DNA from: Neisseriaceae bacterium JH1-16 | Lineage (GTDB): Bacteria; Pseudomonadota; Gammaproteobacteria; Burkholderiales; Chromobacteriaceae | Assembly: GCA_025989215.1 (NCBI GenBank) | Contig: JAPDNP010000002.1 | Span: 124,001-188,000 of the forward strand | Direction of reading: 5' to 3' | DNA: 64,000 nt | Shown here: piece after piece, positions 49,357 through 58,444 of the stretch | How the letters are laid out: every line of letters begins with the position of its first letter | Numbering within the stretch: position 1 is the first letter of the stretch | The notes under the pieces: model-generated | What the model was told of the DNA's origin: nothing | Seen by the model: only the letters and a program-made list of their open reading frames with translations | The model's database searches: none | Program-made: the position numbers and the translations under genes

Positions 49357-50259
49357 ATGAGAAGAAAAGCCATCTACGATGAGTTCCGACTGGCCCTGCT
49401 CAATATGATCAGCGCGGCCGAAGCACTGGCCAAACCGGGATTTGACGCAAAATCGCTCATCAATGAATTGAACCAAGCAAAGGAAAACTTCGAATCACTG
49501 AGCCAGATTCAAAAGAAGTTGATCGGTGCCTGCCCTGATGAATTGCTGTCTTATCTATGGATCGACCTAAGCAATCATTACCAACGAATTTTACCCAAGG
49601 AGGCGGGGAAAAACCTGCCCAAGATCGACGATATCGCCACTCAGCAGACCATAAAATGCCGCGCGGCCTGTTTGGCCGTCTCAACTTGGCTATTCCGCTA
49701 CTACCGTTTCATCGACCAACGAGAAAGTCTCATCTCCGACACGAAAAAATACTTATGTAGCATATTTACCACGGTGGTACTACTAACCATCATCATCCCA
49801 GGCATCCAGAGTGCCATCTATTTAGCATTTGGAATGCTGGTTGCCGGCATGCTAGGAGCCGGTTTCAGCATTTCCCGCCGCATACAACAGGTCGTTATTA
49901 CACCGGTCGATGATCTGGATCGAGAAACAGTGCTAGTCCAATTAGACAAGGGAAAATGGGGCACTTATTTGTCGCTAATCAGCGGCTGTATCTTCCCATT
50001 CGTCCTCTACATGATTTTTGCCAGCAATCTGATTACCGATGGCTCCGCGCTGTTTTCTGCGGCCTCTAGCAGCCAGGGAGACCCATCTCATCCGGCAGGC
50101 ATCCCGACAAGCACACTGACCATTGCCAATCTCTACCAATCAATCCAATGGGGCAACGCTACCGTGGCAAAAGTGTTGGTCTGGTCATTTATCAGCGGTT
50201 TTGCCGAGCGCTTCGTTCCCGACGTCCTCGACCGCATCATCAGCAAGGCCTCGAAATAA
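49357..50259 (+). CDS. Uncharacterised membrane protein paired with the DUF2235 hydrolase
   Basis: I do not recognise this 300-residue protein with certainty. The N-terminal half is soluble and helical. Hydrophobic segments lie at about residues 130-150, 152-172 and 208-228. A final segment reads VLVWSFISGFAERFVPDVLD, a motif I have seen at the end of several unrelated bacterial membrane proteins. A GAGGTGG ribosome site precedes the ATG. Composition is low in G and C, like the hydrolase gene before it, so the pair probably arrived together. No uptake-like word occurs in either gene. Confidence 0.7.
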   Translation: MRRKAIYDEFRLALLNMISAAEALAKPGFDAKSLINELNQAKENFESLSQIQKKLIGACPDELLSYLWIDLSNHYQRILPKEAGKNLPKIDDIATQQTIKCRAACLAVSTWLFRYYRFIDQRESLISDTKKYLCSIFTTVVLLTIIIPGIQSAIYLAFGMLVAGMLGAGFSISRRIQQVVITPVDDLDRETVLVQLDKGKWGTYLSLISGCIFPFVLYMIFASNLITDGSALFSAASSSQGDPSHPAGIPTSTLTIANLYQSIQWGNATVAKVLVWSFISGFAERFVPDVLDRIISKASK

Positions 50260-50264
50260 CTGCG

Positions 50265-51032
50265 CTATTTCAACAAGCGGCGCCGCGTCAGCCACACCGC
50301 CAGCGCATACGACACCACCGCATAGCCGGCCAGCACCGCCAGGCTGCCGAGCACGCCGACCGGCCACTGGCCGTTGACCAGCGGGCGCGCCAGGCGGATC
50401 ACATGGGTCAGCGGCAGCAGCTGGGCGATGTGCTGCAGCCACCGCGGCAGTTGCTCCATCGGAAAGAACACCCCGGAGAGCAGCATCATCGGGCTGATCA
50501 CCAGGGTGAAGTAATACATGAAGAAGTCGTAGTTCGGGCTGACCGCGGTGACCACCAGGCCCATGCCGGAAAACGCCAGCCCCGACAGCGCCACCAGCGG
50601 GATGATCCACAGCACCAGCGCGCTCTTCACCAGCCCCAGCACCGCCATCACCAGCAAAATCGCCAGACCGGACAACACGCTCTTGCTGGCCGCCCACAAC
50701 CACTCGCCGAGCACCACGTCGTCGACGGTCAGCGGGGCGTTGATGATCGCAAGCCAAGTCTTCTGCACGTGCATGCGCGAGAACGCCGAATACAGCGCCT
50801 CGAAAGTGGCGCTGTTCATCGTGCTGTAGCACACCGTGCCGGCGGCCAGAAACTGGATGTAGGGGACGCCGCCCACGGTAGGCAGCAGGGAACCGATGCC
50901 GAAACCGAGGCCCAGCATGTAGAACATCGGATCGGCCAGATTGCCCAGCATCGACGGGATCGCCAGCTTCTTCCACACCAGGAAGTTGCGGCGCCATACC
51001 GGCACGAAACGCCAACTCAGTTGCGGCAGCAT
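50265..51032 (-). CDS. ABC-2 type transporter permease (NodJ/DrrB-like), no adjacent ATPase
   Basis: The 255-residue membrane protein has six helices and the ABC-2 signature around SGVFFPMEQLPRWLQHIAQL with PLTHVIRLARPL. The nearest relatives I know are the NodJ-like lipooligosaccharide exporters. The ATG at 51032 has a GAGGAG box. An ATPase normally lies just upstream in such operons, but here a family B repeat and an unrelated membrane protein gene are found instead. It may use an ATPase encoded elsewhere or be a remnant. The stop converges with the lower-GC gene pair only five bases away. Confidence 0.87.
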   Translation of the reverse strand: MLPQLSWRFVPVWRRNFLVWKKLAIPSMLGNLADPMFYMLGLGFGIGSLLPTVGGVPYIQFLAAGTVCYSTMNSATFEALYSAFSRMHVQKTWLAIINAPLTVDDVVLGEWLWAASKSVLSGLAILLVMAVLGLVKSALVLWIIPLVALSGLAFSGMGLVVTAVSPNYDFFMYYFTLVISPMMLLSGVFFPMEQLPRWLQHIAQLLPLTHVIRLARPLVNGQWPVGVLGSLAVLAGYAVVSYALAVWLTRRRLLK

Positions 51033-51090
51033 CGCGTCTCCTCGCAAAGACGGGGAAGGTTGACCGAACAGACGGCCCGCCCCTGGCGCC

Positions 51091-51200
51091 TTAGCGCCGC
51101 TAGCAAAACTCAGCGCCGTGGTCCCGGCTAGGCGCAGACCGTACCGCTAGTACGGCAAGGCAGCGCAACAATGCCGGGCGGGCTTGATTAGCGGCCCTTA
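51091..51200. repeat. Short inverted-terminal-repeat element, family B, copy 2
   Basis: The 110-base element begins TTAGCGCCGCTAGCAAAACT and ends with a partial inverted copy of it (about 14 of 20). GGCTAGGCGCA and GTACGGCAAGGCAG are shared with copy 1 at 44976. Its right end TTA supplies the stop codon of the gene at 51198-51869. It separates that gene from the ABC-2 permease gene. Confidence 0.82.
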
Positions 51201-51869
51201 ATCGTCGGGCTTGTCGTTAAGGTAGCGCGCGTCATCGAAGGTAGCCACCCACTGCGGCCGGTACACCACCAGCACGGCGATGAGCAGACCGGTGGTAAAC
51301 GCCTCGGACCAGGACAGCAGGAAGTAGAACGGCAGCGCTTCATAGAGCAGGAAATCACTTGAATAGGCGCCGGACAACGCCAGCGTCAGCACCCCGCAGG
51401 CACCGGCCACGAAGAAGCTGGCACCCCCGGCGAGAAAGCCGTTGCCCAGGATGTAAACGAACAGATTGGGCGGCAGATAGCGTTCGGCCAACCTCAACGC
51501 CAGCGCGCTGAGCGCCACCGGCGGCACCACGCTGGTGAGATAGCTCAAGGCTACCGCCTGCCAGTCGCCCAGGCCGTAGACGGTCAGCACCAGCATCACC
51601 AGGGCCAGCGCCAAGAGCGCCAGCCACGGCCCCATCATCAGGGTCAGCACCGTCGCGCCGAGCAGGTGATAGCTGAGCCCAGGCAGATAGCCGCCACGCA
51701 CCATCCACATCACCATGGTCAGCACCGTTGCGCCCAGCCAGCCATTGATGGCGGTGGCAGGCAACGCGCGCCACTGCACCCGCCACAGCGCCAGGCCCAA
51801 GACACCGCCGGCCAAGACATCGGCGATCAACAGGACAAGAGGGGGGAACAGGCTGACGGTAAAGTTCAT
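51198..51869 (-). CDS. COG3235/CbiM-like integral membrane protein
   Basis: The roughly 223-residue protein is hydrophobic throughout, with six or seven helices. The segment [20 protein letters not shown] resembles the family of predicted membrane proteins related to the CbiM energy-coupling-factor components, which bind cobalt or nickel. No ATPase or other transporter part is nearby, and the metal-binding N-terminus of true CbiM is not present, so the function is open. The stop codon TAA comes from the end of a family B repeat, which may have trimmed the original C-terminus. The ATG at 51869 is chosen; a GTG five codons upstream is possible. Confidence 0.7.
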   Translation of the reverse strand: MNFTVSLFPPLVLLIADVLAGGVLGLALWRVQWRALPATAINGWLGATVLTMVMWMVRGGYLPGLSYHLLGATVLTLMMGPWLALLALALVMLVLTVYGLGDWQAVALSYLTSVVPPVALSALALRLAERYLPPNLFVYILGNGFLAGGASFFVAGACGVLTLALSGAYSSDFLLYEALPFYFLLSWSEAFTTGLLIAVLVVYRPQWVATFDDARYLNDKPDD

Positions 51870-51978
51870 TGCGCAATCGGACACGGGCTATGCCGCGATG
51901 ATACCAGAGCGGCCCGCCAGGAATGACACGGGGCCGCGCCGCAGTTATGCTTGCCGCTTTGCCTTGAAGAGTCACACC

Positions 51979-52824
51979 ATGCCCGCCGCCCTGCCCGCCG
52001 CCCATCTGATCGCCCAGTCTGTCAGCCTCGCCTTGGCCGAAGACATCGGCCGCGCCGACTGGACCGCCCAGCTGATCGCCGCCGACAGCGTCGGCCGCGC
52101 TACCGTGATCGCCCGCCAGGCGGCGGTGATCTGCGGCCAGGCCTGGTTCGACGAGTGCTTTCGCCAGATCGATCCGCGCGTGAACGTGCACTGGCTGGTA
52201 CCCGAGGGCAGCTCGGTGGCACCGGATACCGTGCTGTGCGAATTGTCCGGCCCGGCACGCGCACTGCTGACCGGCGAGCGCTCGGCGCTGAACTTCCTGC
52301 AGCTGTTGTCCGCCGTGGCCAGCGAGACCCGCCGCTACGTCGACGTGGTGGCCGGCACCCGTGCCCGCATCCTCGACACCCGCAAGACCGTGCCGGGCCT
52401 GCGCCTGGCGCAGAAATACGCGGTGGCGGCCGGCGGCGGCGTCAACCAACGCGTCGGCCTGTACGACGGCATCCTGATCAAGGAAAACCACATCATGGCC
52501 GCCGGCGGCATCGCCCCGGCGCTGCAGGCCGCCTTTGCGCTGGCGCCGCAGGACGTCACCGTGCAGGTCGAGGTGGAAAACCTGGCCGAACTGGACGAAG
52601 CGCTGGCCGGCGGTGCCCGCCTGGTGCTGCTCGACAATATGAGCCTGGACGACATGCGCGAAGCGGTGCGCCGCAGCGCCGGCCGTGCCGAGCTTGAGGC
52701 ATCCGGCGGCATCGACCTAACCACCGTGCGCGCCATCGCCGAGACCGGCGTCGACCGCATCTCGGTCGGCAAGCTGACCAAGGACGTACAGGCACTCGAC
52801 CTGTCGATGCGCTTCGCGATCTGA
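51979..52824 (+). CDS. nadC: Nicotinate-nucleotide diphosphorylase (carboxylating)
   Basis: The 281-residue enzyme (quinolinate phosphoribosyltransferase) makes nicotinate mononucleotide in NAD synthesis. [19 protein letters not shown], the [17 protein letters not shown] block and IKENHI carry substrate-binding residues, and [10 protein letters not shown] with [10 protein letters not shown] forms the phosphate site. The start at 51979 ([11 protein letters not shown]) is preferred over the long open frame upstream. An intrinsic terminator follows. nadA and nadB are not in the window. Confidence 0.96.
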   Translation: MPAALPAAHLIAQSVSLALAEDIGRADWTAQLIAADSVGRATVIARQAAVICGQAWFDECFRQIDPRVNVHWLVPEGSSVAPDTVLCELSGPARALLTGERSALNFLQLLSAVASETRRYVDVVAGTRARILDTRKTVPGLRLAQKYAVAAGGGVNQRVGLYDGILIKENHIMAAGGIAPALQAAFALAPQDVTVQVEVENLAELDEALAGGARLVLLDNMSLDDMREAVRRSAGRAELEASGGIDLTTVRAIAETGVDRISVGKLTKDVQALDLSMRFAI

Positions 52825-52849
52825 CCCCGCTTCGCTCGCCGACACGACG

Positions 52850-52873
52850 ACGCGCCCCACGGGGCGCGTTTTG
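52850..52873 (+). terminator. Intrinsic terminator of nadC
   Basis: The perfect stem CGCGCCCC / GGGGCGCG with a two-base loop is followed by TTTTG. Confidence 0.8.
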
Positions 52874-52995
52874 CATGACTGGAGCGCTTCGGCCAGGCTG
52901 GCGGGACTACCCGTACACGAACGATCAAGCCCCCTCGGCGACCACAGGCAGGACCGCTCGATGCGCCTCTAGCAGACCGAGGAGCACCGCAAGAC

Positions 52996-53601
52996 TCAGT
53001 CGCCCAGCTGCAGTGCCAGCCGGTACAGCATCGCCGCCGTCGCCCCCCACACCCGCGGACCGTCGAAGTCCAGCACCAGCAGATGGCGCTGCTCGCCGTT
53101 GCGCACGAAAGCCTCGCGCCGGTAACGACCGGGGTCGAGCGCCAGCGAGAGCGGCAACTCGAACACCTCGGCCACTTCGCCCGGCGCCGGCGTCAACCGC
53201 ACCGGCGGCGCGATCAAGCCCACCACCGGGGTGACGACGAAATTGGTGATGGTGTTGTAGAGCGGCAAGCAGCCGACCACTTGCACCCTGTCGCCGTCGA
53301 GGCCGACCTCCTCGTGCGCCTCGCGCAGCGCGGCGGCGATGGGCCCAGCGTCGTGCGGGTCGAGCTTGCCGCCGGGGAAGCTGACCTGGCCCGGATGATG
53401 GTTCAGGTGATCGGCGCGACGGGTCAGCAGCACCGTCGGCGACTCGGCATGCCACAACAAGGGAATCAGCACAGCGGCCGGGCGCGGCGCGGTCAACGGG
53501 ATCGGCGCCGGCAGCACCGCGGCCGCGTCGTCCCGCGCCGGCGCAGCCAAGTGTTCGGCCAACCAGCGCGACGCCTCGTCGTGTCGCATCGCCAGTCTCA
53601 T
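52996..53601 (-). CDS. Nudix hydrolase, CoA pyrophosphatase type (NudL-like)
   Basis: The 201-residue protein contains a Nudix box starting in FPGGKLDPHD and ending ALREAHEEVGL, with the glutamates that bind metal. The preceding HPGQVSFPGG stretch, together with the NTITNFVVTPVVG segment after the box, is typical of coenzyme A pyrophosphatases such as NudL. It would cleave CoA to phosphopantetheine and 3',5'-ADP. It is a single gene; one uptake-like word lies near its start (53554). Confidence 0.88.
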   Translation of the reverse strand: MRLAMRHDEASRWLAEHLAAPARDDAAAVLPAPIPLTAPRPAAVLIPLLWHAESPTVLLTRRADHLNHHPGQVSFPGGKLDPHDAGPIAAALREAHEEVGLDGDRVQVVGCLPLYNTITNFVVTPVVGLIAPPVRLTPAPGEVAEVFELPLSLALDPGRYRREAFVRNGEQRHLLVLDFDGPRVWGATAAMLYRLALQLGD

Positions 53602-53938
53602 GCGCCCCTCCCGTCACGACACGACAGGCCGGCACCAAGCACTATCCCTGCGACGGTCCATGCCGCCGCCTTCACACAAGCCAGACTGTCCATCTACGCC
53701 TATTGTCCTTGTGGCACCGGGCAAGCTAGGCCCGACGCGAATATGGGTCCGGGCGGATCCGCGCCGGATGAATCGATAGTAGCCCCGCCATCGGGCACTG
53801 CCTAGACTATCGACCGCTCCGGCCAAGCTTTGAACGGCGTACCGGCCCCCGGGTTTGCGAGATTCAAACAATCGCTTACCATTCAGCATGGCAAGATTGA
53901 TCAATTTATTACCTCACAACCCCCAAGGAGCCCCAACG
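53602..53938. other. Intergenic region upstream of mscL
   Basis: About 340 bases between divergent genes. No reliable open frame or strong hairpin was seen. The last 80 bases are AT-rich and likely hold the mscL promoter; a CAAGGAG ribosome site lies eight bases before its ATG. Confidence 0.4.
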
Positions 53939-54412
53939 ATGGCACTGTTCAAAGAATTCAAAGAATTTGCCATGCGCGGCAACGTCATCGACCTGGCGGT
54001 CGGTGTCGTGATCGGCGGTGCGTTCGGCTCCATCGTCAAATCGCTGGTCGACGACGTGATCATGCCGCCGATCGGTCTGGTGCTCGGCAACGTCGACTTT
54101 TCCAATCTGTTCGTCGTACTGAAAGAAGGCAGCAAGCAGGCCGGCCCGTATGTCTCGGTTGCCGCAGCCAAGGCTGCCGGTGCGATCACGCTGAACATCG
54201 GCCTGTTTATCAACGCACTGGTCAGCTTCGCCATCGTCGCCTTTGCCATCTTCATGCTGGTAAAGGTGATCAACCGCCTCAAGCGCGAAGAAGCGCCGGC
54301 ACCGGCCGAGGTGACCACCAAGGAATGCCAGTACTGCCTGTCGACCATTCCGCTGAAGGCCTGCCGCTGCCCGCAGTGCACCTCGCAGCTGGAAGCCGCC
54401 GCGAACAGCTGA
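53939..54412 (+). CDS. mscL: Large-conductance mechanosensitive channel, with C-terminal cysteine motif
   Basis: The 157-residue protein starts [20 protein letters not shown], the MscL amphipathic helix and pore-lining TM1. TM2 ([20 protein letters not shown]) follows. MscL opens under membrane tension to release solutes. The usual C-terminal helical bundle is replaced or extended by a segment with CxxC at 130-133 and CRCPQC at 142-147, which looks like a zinc ribbon. CAAGGAG precedes the ATG at 53939. The terminator is built from an uptake-like word. Confidence 0.95.
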   Translation: MALFKEFKEFAMRGNVIDLAVGVVIGGAFGSIVKSLVDDVIMPPIGLVLGNVDFSNLFVVLKEGSKQAGPYVSVAAAKAAGAITLNIGLFINALVSFAIVAFAIFMLVKVINRLKREEAPAPAEVTTKECQYCLSTIPLKACRCPQCTSQLEAAANS

Positions 54413-54440
54413 GCCTGTCGCAGCCGTTGTGCAACACCCC

Positions 54441-54467
54441 AAGGGTTGGCCGAAGCCAGCCCTTTTT
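54441..54467 (+). terminator. Intrinsic terminator of mscL containing the uptake-like word
   Basis: AAGGGTTGGC pairs with GCCAGCCCTT (one G-T pair) around CGAA, followed by TTT. GTTGGCCGAA forms the left arm and the loop. Confidence 0.8.
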
Positions 54468-54561
54468 CGTTGCCAACACCCGCGCCTAGCGGGACACCGG
54501 CACCGCGACCGCCATCGATCCGCCGGGCACCACGGGGAGCACCACATCACCGCCGGTAATG

Positions 54562-54588
54562 AAAAAGGCGACCTCGCGGTCGCCTTGC
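54562..54588 (-). terminator. Intrinsic terminator of the chemoreceptor gene
   Basis: The nine-base stem AAGGCGACC / GGTCGCCTT ends on the minus strand in a T run. Confidence 0.8.
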
Positions 54589-54607
54589 TGTCGATCTCTC
54601 CGGGCGG

Positions 54608-56413
54608 CTAGCTGCCCAGGCCCTCGAGCAGCTTCGCCGGGTCGAAGCCGAAACGCAGCGCCCCCCAGTGCCGACCGCCGATGCTGATCGGCAGGTCGAT
54701 CTCGGTGAGTATCTCGCCAGTGTCGCGCGCGTAGGTCTGCAGCAAGAAGGTCTTGCTGTTGGCCGCCGCGCGCAGGCTGACCACGTCGGTGAACAGCCGC
54801 TTGTCGCGACTCTCGGCCAGATCCTTCTCGGCATTGCCGCTGACCGGTCGGGACAGGAAGCTGTTGTGCGTCGGTGCATAGCCTCTGCCGTCGACCACTA
54901 GGCAGAAACGCCCACCGTCCACATCGCGCACCAGCCGGTCGAACAAGGGCTGCAACTCGCCCTCCACCTTCGCGTCGTAGCAGGTGCGGTACTTGGTCGG
55001 CTCGGTCCCCGGCACCGCTTGATACTGCTGGTCGAACAGGTTGAGGCCGTTGGCGGCATGCCGCTCTAGCACGCGCTGCAGTTCGTCGCGAGTGCGGCGG
55101 GCCGCGCCCATCAGGTGATGGAACTCGCCCTCGCCGACGATGAAACGGAACACCGTGTCCTGCACGTCCTCGGATGCCTTGGCAAGCTTGGCCGACACCT
55201 CCTCGGTACGGCGCAGGCGCTCGGTCACCTGCTGGCCGAGCTGGTGGATGTCGGTAACGTTGGCATTGACCTGGCGGTTGGTCTGCGCAAACACCTCCAT
55301 GGTCTGAGCGATCTCGGCCAGGCTGTCGACGGTCTGCTCGTAGTCGCCGACGATCTTGCCGAAGTGCTGCGAGGCCTTGCCGACCACGTCGCGCGCTACC
55401 TCCGTGTCGCTGGTGATCTGATTGGTCTCGCGTTGCGTCTCCGACACCAGCGCCAGCATGCCGTCGATATTGCCAGCAATCTCGTTGGTCGCCGACTTCA
55501 CCCGTTCGGCCAACTTGCGCACCTCGTCGGCCACCACCGCGAAGCCGCGCCCCTGCTCGCCGGCTCGCGCCGCCTCGATCGCCGCATTCAGCGCCAATAG
55601 GTTAGTCTGCTCGGAAATGTCCTTGATCAGGCCGACGATGGTCTTGATGCTGGCCGAACGCTGGTTCAGGTCGTCCACCGTCACATTGAAGCGCCCCACC
55701 CGTTCGCTGATCTGCACGATGCGTTCGGTCACCTCCTGCAGCTCGCCGTACGAGGTACGCGCCACCTCCAGGTTGACCGCGGTGCTGCCGGAAATCGCCT
55801 GGGTCTGCTCGGTGACCTGGTTGATACCGTGCGTGGTCTGGTCGCTGGACGACTGCACCTCGCTGGCCAACGCGTCCTGGCGTTGTGCGCTGCCCAGCGA
55901 TTCGCCGACGTTCTGGAGGGTGCGGGTGGAGTCCATCGCGATGCGGATCGTCATCAAGCGCACATTGGTGATGATCTCGCGCATCTTCTTCAGGAACACA
56001 TTGTACGACTCGGACAACTCGCGGATTTCGTCGTGGGTGATCGCCGGGATATCGCGCGACAGATCGCCCTGACCGGCGCCGATCTCACGGAAGATCGAGA
56101 TGATGCGTTCGATCGGGCGCACGATCAGATAGCGCAGATAGGCCACCATGCCGGCGATGAACAAAAAGGACAGCACCCAGATCACCCCGATCCAGATCAG
56201 CCCGTTGTCGATGCGCGCCTCGACCTGAGCCAGCATCGCCGCATCGAGCCGCTGGCCGTGCAACAGGCCGCGCAGGTCCTGCAGCAGGTAATAGATGAAT
56301 CCGACCATCACCAGCTGAAACACGCTGATAAAGAAGAAACTGCACAGCTTCTTGGTCAGCGAATTCCAGAACGTTCGCTCCACCCAGTCATACGGCTTCC
56401 AAAACCACTCCAT
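54608..56413 (-). CDS. Methyl-accepting chemotaxis protein with C-terminal cytoplasmic sensor-like domain
   Basis: The 601-residue protein has two membrane helices close together (about residues 25-45 and 73-93), so almost no periplasmic domain. A HAMP domain follows, then the signalling domain with the highly conserved hairpin tip (DISEQTNLLALNAAIEAARA, continuing GEQGRGFAVVADEVRKLAER). After it, from about residue 430, comes a PAS/Cache-like domain with YAPTHNSFLS, RDKRLFTD, LLQTYARDTGE and GGRHWGALRFGF. The sensor therefore lies at the C-terminus inside the cell. It probably detects a cytoplasmic or membrane-permeable signal. No other chemotaxis gene is adjacent. Confidence 0.92.
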   Translation of the reverse strand: MEWFWKPYDWVERTFWNSLTKKLCSFFFISVFQLVMVGFIYYLLQDLRGLLHGQRLDAAMLAQVEARIDNGLIWIGVIWVLSFLFIAGMVAYLRYLIVRPIERIISIFREIGAGQGDLSRDIPAITHDEIRELSESYNVFLKKMREIITNVRLMTIRIAMDSTRTLQNVGESLGSAQRQDALASEVQSSSDQTTHGINQVTEQTQAISGSTAVNLEVARTSYGELQEVTERIVQISERVGRFNVTVDDLNQRSASIKTIVGLIKDISEQTNLLALNAAIEAARAGEQGRGFAVVADEVRKLAERVKSATNEIAGNIDGMLALVSETQRETNQITSDTEVARDVVGKASQHFGKIVGDYEQTVDSLAEIAQTMEVFAQTNRQVNANVTDIHQLGQQVTERLRRTEEVSAKLAKASEDVQDTVFRFIVGEGEFHHLMGAARRTRDELQRVLERHAANGLNLFDQQYQAVPGTEPTKYRTCYDAKVEGELQPLFDRLVRDVDGGRFCLVVDGRGYAPTHNSFLSRPVSGNAEKDLAESRDKRLFTDVVSLRAAANSKTFLLQTYARDTGEILTEIDLPISIGGRHWGALRFGFDPAKLLEGLGS

Positions 56414-56547
56414 CGCTCCATCCTCCAGGCTTGTTACCCAGTGTTTTTATTAAGGAAACTCTATTGAGATGGGTTTCCATTTGATGACTTCCGCATTTTT
56501 ATACCGCGAATCGTGGCATGGCCGCCATAGTAAAACAGGACAGGCGT

Positions 56548-56575
56548 AAAAAAAGTCAGCAATGACGCTGACTTG
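56548..56575 (-). terminator. Intrinsic terminator of the DUF1289 gene
   Basis: AAGTCAGC pairs with GCTGACTT; the minus strand continues with seven T. Confidence 0.8.
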
Positions 56576-56607
56576 TTCCAGATCAAGCTCGAGCTAGCGA
56601 TGAAAAA

Positions 56608-57057
56608 TCAATCCGCCACAGTCATGCGACAGCTACGCAGCCATCCCACCAGCCGGCGTGCCGCGGCCTCCGCCAGCGCCTCGCCATCCGGCAGTGCATC
56701 GGTCAGACAATCTGACATGCCGCCGCCGCAGCGCGCCCATAGTTGCCAGCCCCCCGGCGCGGCGCGCAGCGCGAATTGCACCACGCCGGCGCTCGGGTGA
56801 GTCAGCCGCGCCCATTCCGCACCGGCCGGGTCGATATCGAGCTGTTCCAGCATCTGCCCCAGGCAGGCGGCCACCGCAATCGCCAGGTGCCGCGCGGGCA
56901 GGCTCGCCCAGATCGCCGTCTTGTCGGCCACCGTCAGCGCGCTCCACTCGGCCACTTCGATAAAGGTACGACCGCAGCCGCGGCAGACATTGTCACCCAG
57001 CGCGGTCGAACACAGCGCGATGCACGGCGAATCGTTGTCGGCTTGAGTAGGGGTCAT
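56608..57057 (-). CDS. DUF1289 domain protein
   Basis: The roughly 149-residue protein begins with a DUF1289 domain: CIALCSTALGDNVCRGCGRT, then FIEVAEW, where four cysteines are arranged as in small Fe-S or zinc motifs. The C-terminal half has no clear family and includes a GGGMSDCLTDALPDG segment. The start at the ATG 57057 is preferred over a GTG three codons upstream. Its function is unknown. It lies between a chemoreceptor and a small hypothetical gene on the other strand. Confidence 0.8.
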   Translation of the reverse strand: MTPTQADNDSPCIALCSTALGDNVCRGCGRTFIEVAEWSALTVADKTAIWASLPARHLAIAVAACLGQMLEQLDIDPAGAEWARLTHPSAGVVQFALRAAPGGWQLWARCGGGMSDCLTDALPDGEALAEAAARRLVGWLRSCRMTVAD

Positions 57058-57159
57058 CGCAATCACAATGAAATATTACATTCACAAATCTTGACGGGTC
57101 AGCCATTCATGACAGATAACGAATATGTCACATATCTTTCACGTTCGTAATAACCCGCA

Positions 57160-57411
57160 ATGGCCCGCAACGAGTTTCTAATTTTCCGCATACTGCAACT
57201 GATCAAGCGGCTGAGCACCCAGTTCGTCGACGAGCGTCGACTGCTGCGCGAACTGGCACGGGAATCGTCTGGCGAATACAGCACCGAAACCATCCTCGAA
57301 CAGCTCGACTACATGGGACGCACCGGCTTGGTGCGACAGGTTCAGGCAGCCCGCAACCAGCGCGGTTACGCGCTCGACTGGGCCGGCTACGACTACCTCG
57401 ACGCCGCCTGA
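57160..57411 (+). CDS. Small hypothetical protein, possibly winged-helix
   Basis: I do not recognise this 83-residue protein. It is highly charged and helical, beginning MARNEFLIFRILQLIKRLST; EYSTETILEQLDYMGRTGLV followed by GYALDWAGYDYLDA has the rhythm of a winged-helix DNA-binding domain (helix, helix, short strands). No signal or membrane segment is present. Codon use matches the genome, which argues that it is real. Confidence 0.55.
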   Translation: MARNEFLIFRILQLIKRLSTQFVDERRLLRELARESSGEYSTETILEQLDYMGRTGLVRQVQAARNQRGYALDWAGYDYLDAA

Positions 57412-57695
57412 CCCCACCCGTTGCAATGCGCCGCATTGTGCCACGACCGACACGATGCCCCAAGCCGCCCGCCGATGGTCGGCGCCTCCTTGCTCTGCCT
57501 CTCGATACCGCTCACCCAACCGCCCGCCCCTCGGGCGCGTTTTCCTTGTAGCGAACGCCTAGACCCGCATCGGGTTAACCCCTCCAGTTAAGACTTAATG
57601 GTTATTTAATGATGATATTTCATCATTTTAAGAAATAAACGCCATGACGTATAGTTGCCGCATCGAAGCCTCTTCCACCCAGCTTGGAGATCACG

Positions 57696-58334
<639 letters not shown>

Positions 58335-58383
58335 GGAGCCCTCTTACCAGACAGGTACGCTTTCTTTTCTCCTCTCGATATCC

Positions 58384-58415
58384 TTGGGCCGAACACTGCG
58401 TTCGGCCAATTTTTT
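58384..58415 (+). terminator. Intrinsic terminator of the peroxiredoxin gene containing the uptake-like word
   Basis: TTGGGCCGAAC pairs with GTTCGGCCAA (one bulged G) around ACTGC and is followed by TTTTTT. The right arm is the TTCGGCCAA word (58401). Confidence 0.8.
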
Positions 58416-58444
58416 AGACGGCCTAGCGCCGCTAGGATCACGCC

